Shown one piece after another: positions 62,273-64,000 of a stretch of DNA of 64,000 bases. A program made the translations under genes and the position numbers. The stretch is taken from contig JACRNV010000055.1 of NCBI GenBank assembly GCA_016214785.1, positions 33,972 to 97,971 on the forward strand, given 5' to 3'. A model generated the notes under the pieces. The model was not told where the DNA came from and ran no database searches. It worked only from the letters and a program-made list of their open reading frames with translations. Numbering within the stretch: the stretch's first letter is position 1; each line of letters opens with the position of its first letter. Origin of the DNA: Methanobacteriota archaeon (GTDB lineage: Archaea; Thermoplasmatota; Thermoplasmata; SG8-5; JACRNV01).

Positions 62273-63326
62273 CATACTCGTGGTGGGCGCGGGACCTGCA
62301 GGCTCATCGGCAGCTCGCGAGGCCGCAAAGGCAGGATGCCGGGTGCTGATGGTGGAGAAGAAGATGCGAATCGGGCTACCCGTGCAATGTGCGGAGTACA
62401 TAGCCAGGCTCCTGCTGGCGGAATCGCGGATATCAAGCGATTCTGTCATCCAGGGCATCGACTCGATGGTGACGCATCTTCCAGACGGGGGGACCGCCGT
62501 GACGCGCTCCCCGGGATACATGATAGACAGGGCCGCGTTCGACAGGGAGCTGGCCGCGAGCGCGCAGGATGTTGGAGCCGAGGTTCTCGTCAACACCCGT
62601 TGCGTGTCGAGGTCCGATGCAGGGGTTCTGCTGAAACGTGGCGGCGAGAAGATTGTCGTAGCTTCCCGCGTCATCATCGGGGCGGACGGCGCAAGGTCGA
62701 CGGTCGGCGAATGGATGGGCAGCACGAACGAGGATTTCATCACCGGACTGCAGTACGCCTTGCCATTGAAGGAACCGCTAGAAAATACGGAAGTCTACTT
62801 TCGGCAAGAGCTGTTCGGTGGGTATGGTTGGTTATTCCCGAAGGGTGGCGTAGCGAACGTCGGCATAGGCGTGAAGCGCCGCTCTGTTGCCGGAGCCAGC
62901 GAATCGATGCAAATGATGCTCGACGCGTTCGCAAACCAACTGGAAAGCGCGGGAAGGGTCAGGAATGTGCCCGTTTCCGTCACCGGAGGGTCGATACCCG
63001 TAGGCGGGCCGCTGGCTTCCGTCAAGGGCGACATGATGTTGGTCGGCGACGCGGCTGGGCAGACCGACGCCATCACGGGCGGGGGGGTTCCGCAGGCCGT
63101 GATATGCGGAAGGATGGCCGGGAAGGCGGCTGCCCGCGCTGTTTTGGAGGACGACACGGACATATTGATGGATTACGAGAGGGAATGGCAAGGATTATAT
63201 GGTCGAGCCCTGCGGAACGCGCTGGAAAAGCGGCATCTCCTTGAATCCAGATGGGGGGAGCTTGAAAGCGCAATCAAGAAATATTGGGTTGCGTTCGAGG
63301 GGCATTGTGATGCGCGGACTCGATGA
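62259..63326 (+). CDS. lipT: LipT-like FAD oxidoreductase (geranylgeranyl reductase family)
   Basis: Flavoprotein of 355 residues. The N-terminal FAD loop is DILVVGAGPAGSSAAREAAK, followed by GLPVQCAEYIARLLL. Other family motifs are VIIGADGARSTVGEW, GGYGWLFPKGGVANVGIGV and MLVGDAAGQTDAITGGG. Archaeal homologues reduce geranylgeranyl lipids, but its tight overlap with a lipoate ligase upstream and a radical SAM gene downstream matches LipT of the sLpl/LipS1/LipS2 lipoate assembly route. A lipid-reductase role remains possible. Confidence 0.78.
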   Translation: MQRYDILVVGAGPAGSSAAREAAKAGCRVLMVEKKMRIGLPVQCAEYIARLLLAESRISSDSVIQGIDSMVTHLPDGGTAVTRSPGYMIDRAAFDRELAASAQDVGAEVLVNTRCVSRSDAGVLLKRGGEKIVVASRVIIGADGARSTVGEWMGSTNEDFITGLQYALPLKEPLENTEVYFRQELFGGYGWLFPKGGVANVGIGVKRRSVAGASESMQMMLDAFANQLESAGRVRNVPVSVTGGSIPVGGPLASVKGDMMLVGDAAGQTDAITGGGVPQAVICGRMAGKAAARAVLEDDTDILMDYEREWQGLYGRALRNALEKRHLLESRWGELESAIKKYWVAFEGHCDARTR

Positions 63327-63882
63327 ACTGATGGCCAGGGCCAGGAATGCGTCCTGGGAGAGATTCGACAGGCGCATCGCCTTCTACCACCCGGGAATGT
63401 TCAGATACGAAGGTAAATGGGGCCAGTATTCTGCCATATCCATCACTGGAGACAGTTGCGAACTCCAGTGCGACCACTGCAAGGCCAGATTGCTGGAGCC
63501 TATGATACACGCCACGACCCCCGAAACACTTGTCAAGACCTGTCAGGACCTGGAGAAACGGGGAGACCGCGGATGCCTGATAACAGGAGGCTTTCGCAAG
63601 GACGGGACACTCCTGTGGGATACTTTTATCGATGCCATCAGGACAGTCAAGGAGACCACCAATCTCCACATATCCATACATGGCGGTATAATAGGTTCGG
63701 ATATGGCTGAAAGCATGAAGGAGGCGGGCATTGACCAGGTATTGCTGGATGTTATCGGCGACGACGAGACTTTGAAAAAAGTATTTCACGTGGACTTCGG
63801 CCTAGAAAAAATCGTGGAAACTCTGGATTCCCTGACTAACGTCAGGATGCCAATCGTCCCTCATAGCTTAGGACAAAAGTAA
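63310..63882 (+). CDS. LipS-like radical SAM protein, apparently truncated
   Basis: Radical SAM protein of 190 residues with the cluster motif CELQCDHCKA near residue 50 and the GGFRKDGTLLW and ISIHGGIIG strands of the barrel. It resembles the LipS1/LipS2 lipoate synthases, which insert sulfur into octanoyl groups. Known radical SAM lipoyl synthases of this type are much longer; here the frame stops at TAA after MPIVPHSLGQK, in the middle of the barrel. It could be a shortened gene or a broken one. It overlaps the LipT-like gene by 17 bases; GTG 63307 is an alternative start. Confidence 0.65.
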   Translation: MRGLDELMARARNASWERFDRRIAFYHPGMFRYEGKWGQYSAISITGDSCELQCDHCKARLLEPMIHATTPETLVKTCQDLEKRGDRGCLITGGFRKDGTLLWDTFIDAIRTVKETTNLHISIHGGIIGSDMAESMKEAGIDQVLLDVIGDDETLKKVFHVDFGLEKIVETLDSLTNVRMPIVPHSLGQK

Positions 63883-63887
63883 ATATA
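63880..63887 (+). promoter_or_regulatory. TATA box of the last, partial gene
   Basis: TAAATATA overlaps the stop codon of the LipS-like gene. It predicts a transcript start near 63910 and supports a new gene beginning at ATG 63928. Confidence 0.45.
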
Positions 63888-63927
63888 CTTCAAAGCTATA
63901 CACCCCCTATAGGATGGCGGCGATAGC

Positions 63928-64000
63928 ATGGGATGGAATTTGGCAAAAGGGGATGAGTTCCTTCCAGAGTTCTCATTAGACGAACTCAGGGAGATGCAGC
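63928..64000 (+). CDS. Partial gene at window edge
   Basis: The open frame from ATG 63928 runs off the window after 24 codons (MGWNLAKGDEFLPEFSLDEL at the start). It is too short to identify. A second LipS-type radical SAM gene would be expected here from comparable lipoate clusters, but that is a guess from context. Confidence 0.4.
   Translation, partial: MGWNLAKGDEFLPEFSLDELREMQ

Noticed and set aside
63310..63882. Stop-codon readthrough (Sec or Pyl) extending the LipS-like gene
   Set aside because: The stop is TAA, which is not recoded in either system, and no open frame of the right type follows.

Overview
The window looks like a piece of an archaeal chromosome, probably Euryarchaeota in the broad sense; Thermoplasmatota or a relative is my best guess but is not proven here. 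The evidence is an archaeal primase large subunit (priL), an AK6/Fap7-type kinase, a CDP-alcohol phosphatidyltransferase, TATA boxes about 25 bases ahead of leaderless starts, GGTGA-type ribosome sites, and a metabolism built on ferredoxin, heterodisulfide reductase (Hdr) and an Mvh-type hydrogenase. No mcr gene is present, so methanogenesis is not shown. There are no rRNA genes, CRISPR arrays or transposases; there are two tRNAs, Cys(GCA) and Leu(CAA).

Layout. 1-1.6 kb: pyruvate:ferredoxin oxidoreductase genes porC-porD-porA on the minus strand, with porA running off the edge. 1.7-6.7 kb: a minus-strand sugar cluster with all four GDP-heptose steps (gmhA, hddA, gmhB, hddC), an epimerase and a glycosyltransferase. 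6.7-21.7 kb: mostly housekeeping genes (kinase, lipid synthase, priL, FAA hydrolase, MFS carrier, acs, LarA-like protein, purH, TPR protein) plus an AT-rich surface protein with FG-GAP and fibronectin domains. 21.8-28.5 kb: a plus-strand operon joining Hdr-like subunits, a fumarate-reductase-type pair and 2-oxoglutarate:ferredoxin oxidoreductase (korDABC), which resembles the reductive branch of the TCA cycle.

28.5-46.2 kb: a redox hub. A double HdrA is followed by an AT-richer block containing mvhD, an FrhB/FdhB-like protein, a complete hdrA, a second mvhD, and then an hdrA that is cut in two with a NuoE-NuoF-NuoG-type NADH module lying between the halves. CooS (CO dehydrogenase) comes next, then a PHP/DRTGG/CBS/HATPase regulatory cassette. 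The block ends at a 22-codon stub of another mvhD, which suggests that it replaced part of a resident hdrA-mvhD locus by recombination.

46.2-49.6 kb: Mvh hydrogenase large and small subunits and a maturation protease. 49.7-64 kb: a lipoate-Hdr cluster: a GcvH-like lipoyl carrier, a GlcD-type flavoprotein with an HdrD-like partner, a lipoate ligase, HdrC, HdrB, a 1726-residue HdrA-NfnB-HdrA-HdrA-MvhD fusion, a lipoate ligase fused to DUF116, a LipT-like flavoprotein and a short LipS-like radical SAM protein.

The most notable signal is that two different hdrA genes have each taken up a different NAD(P)H-handling module at nearly the same place in the HdrA fold: NuoEFG as separate genes in one and an NfnB/GltD-like module within a single chain in the other. 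This suggests an HdrA-based way of coupling NAD(P)H to ferredoxin, hydrogen, CO and disulfide or lipoyl chemistry.
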